Of a DNA stretch of 14,793 nt, positions 13,857 through 14,793 are shown piece by piece. The translations under genes were made by a program, and so were the position numbers. The notes beneath the pieces were generated by a model. That model ran no database searches. It was not told the origin of the DNA and was given only the letters and a program-made list of their open reading frames with translations. Numbering within the stretch: the stretch's first letter is position 1; the number at the start of each line of letters is the position of its first letter. The stretch covers positions 1 through 14,793 of the forward strand of contig NZ_JAWUEL010000042.1 in the NCBI RefSeq assembly GCF_034119425.1, given 5' to 3'. Source of the stretch: Actinotignum schaalii_C (GTDB taxonomy: Bacteria; Actinomycetota; Actinomycetes; Actinomycetales; Actinomycetaceae).

Positions 13857-14723
13857 ATGAAGATTCGTCTGCAGACTCTTGAGCATCAGACGCAGGCTAT
13901 TGCCGCGCTTGGGCACGTGTTTGATGGTGTTGAGCTGGATTATTCGTCCCATAATGAGGCGAACCCTGTTTTCGATGTTGGCGATCCGAAAATTGCGGAG
14001 AATATCGCCGAGATTCAGCAGGGCCAGCTAGAGGGCGTTCCGGCTATTGCGAAACATCTGCGCACCCGACAGGGGGATGCTTATCTAGGTGTAGATGTGC
14101 GTATGGAGACCGGCACCGGCAAGACGTATGTGTATACGCGCGCTATGTTCGAGCTACATAAGCGGTTCGGGTTTAACAAGTTCATTATCTTGGTGCCCAA
14201 GACCGCCATCAAGGAAGGCACTCGGGCTTTTATCGAGTCCGACTATGCCCGTGAACATTTCGCCGATATTTACGGAACGCAGACTAGACTTGTTTTAGAG
14301 GTTTTAGAACCGCAAAAGAAGACTAAGGGCCGCAAGATGTTTCCCACAGCGGTGAGCTCTTTCGCTTCTGCTTCTAGGTTGCAACATAACCGGATTAATT
14401 GTTTGTTGATGACTGATGGCATGTTGCAGTCCAAAACAACGATGGCCACTGATTATGACCAGGCCGTGCTCGGTTCAGCATCGGTGCCGTATAAGGCTTT
14501 AGCGGATACTCGTCCGATTGTGTTGATTGATGAGCCGCACCGTTTCCGCAAAGAGAATAAAGCCTGGAAAACGCTGATTGAACAGATCCGCCCGCAAGCG
14601 GTCATCCGGTTTGGAGCAACGTTCCCTGCGGCCGAAAAGAGCGGGGTAGTTGATTACAACAACCTGGTGTTCAACCTTGGATCTATTCAGGCGTTTAACG
14701 ATCAGCTTGTTAAGGGGGGTTAA
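13857..14723 (+). pseudogene. res: Type III restriction endonuclease subunit (Res), truncated
   Basis: This is the N-terminal part of a DEAD/DEAH-type helicase-nuclease that, with Mod, cleaves unmethylated foreign DNA. Walker A METGTGKT is at residues 83-90, the DEPH box at 225-228, and the motif III-like RFGATF at 251-256. The sequence follows the family up to VFNLGSIQAFNDQLVKG (271-287) and then ends in tandem TAA TAG. Res proteins are normally about 900-1000 residues, so helicase motifs IV-VI and the C-terminal PD-(D/E)XK nuclease are missing. No frame after about 14718 continues the homology, which points to an insertion or rearrangement rather than a point mutation. It is coupled to mod, with a GAGAGG ribosome site inside the end of mod. 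Restriction activity is very unlikely unless the remainder resumes beyond an excisable insert. Confidence 0.85.
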
Positions 14724-14793
14724 TAGACAAAAAGTGGGTCTAATGACGGCGTGTCGTTAGCTCCCGATCTGGCCTTTACGGATGTTTAGACCG
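14716..14793 (+). mobile_element. Possible end of an inserted mobile element interrupting res
   Basis: Res homology stops near 14716-14720 and the remaining bases are non-coding in all frames. They contain CTAATGAC (14740-14747) and GTCGTTAG (14753-14760), an 8-position inverted repeat with one mismatch, and a wider pair GGGTCTAA (14736-14743) and TTAGACC (14786-14792). Such subterminal repeats fit the non-coding end of an insertion sequence. No transposase or target duplication is inside the window, and the family is not recognised. Confidence 0.4.

Overview
The window comes from a high-G+C Gram-positive bacterium, most plausibly an actinobacterium of the Actinomycetaceae type. The signs are GC-rich third positions, GTG starts, a wall-adhesin architecture and short divergent promoters. 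This is inferred from style and gene families only; no taxonomic marker is present.

Left part (1-6.2 kb, minus strand): a very large secreted surface adhesin, its C-terminal anchor cut by the window edge, then about 1 kb of non-coding DNA. That gap holds the adhesin promoter, a cluster of degenerate direct repeats and a strong hairpin terminator. Next is class II fructose-bisphosphate aldolase (fba), with two back-to-back hairpins in its leader. Middle (6.2-9.0 kb, plus strand): a SIRT4-like (class II) sirtuin, closely followed by a single-pass membrane protein with a large extracytoplasmic, probably propeller-like domain.

Right part (9.0-14.8 kb): a defence-type region. It opens with an Abi_2/AbiF-family HEPN protein. 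Two imperfect copies of a roughly 53-nt hairpin-forming unit lie upstream of it, and each copy has its own promoter-like sequence at an identical distance. This looks like a two-copy non-coding RNA plus HEPN RNase toxin-antitoxin/abortive infection module, and it is the most interesting item here. It is followed by an unrecognised 188-aa protein and by two divergently transcribed paralogous four-helix membrane proteins. The region ends with a type III restriction-modification operon: mod is intact with an AT-rich target-recognition region, while res breaks off after about 287 codons, probably at a mobile-element insertion.

In combination, the aldolase is core metabolism and the adhesin is host or surface interaction. 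The Abi module and the decayed type III R-M system form an accessory defence cluster whose base composition and mosaic structure suggest horizontal acquisition.
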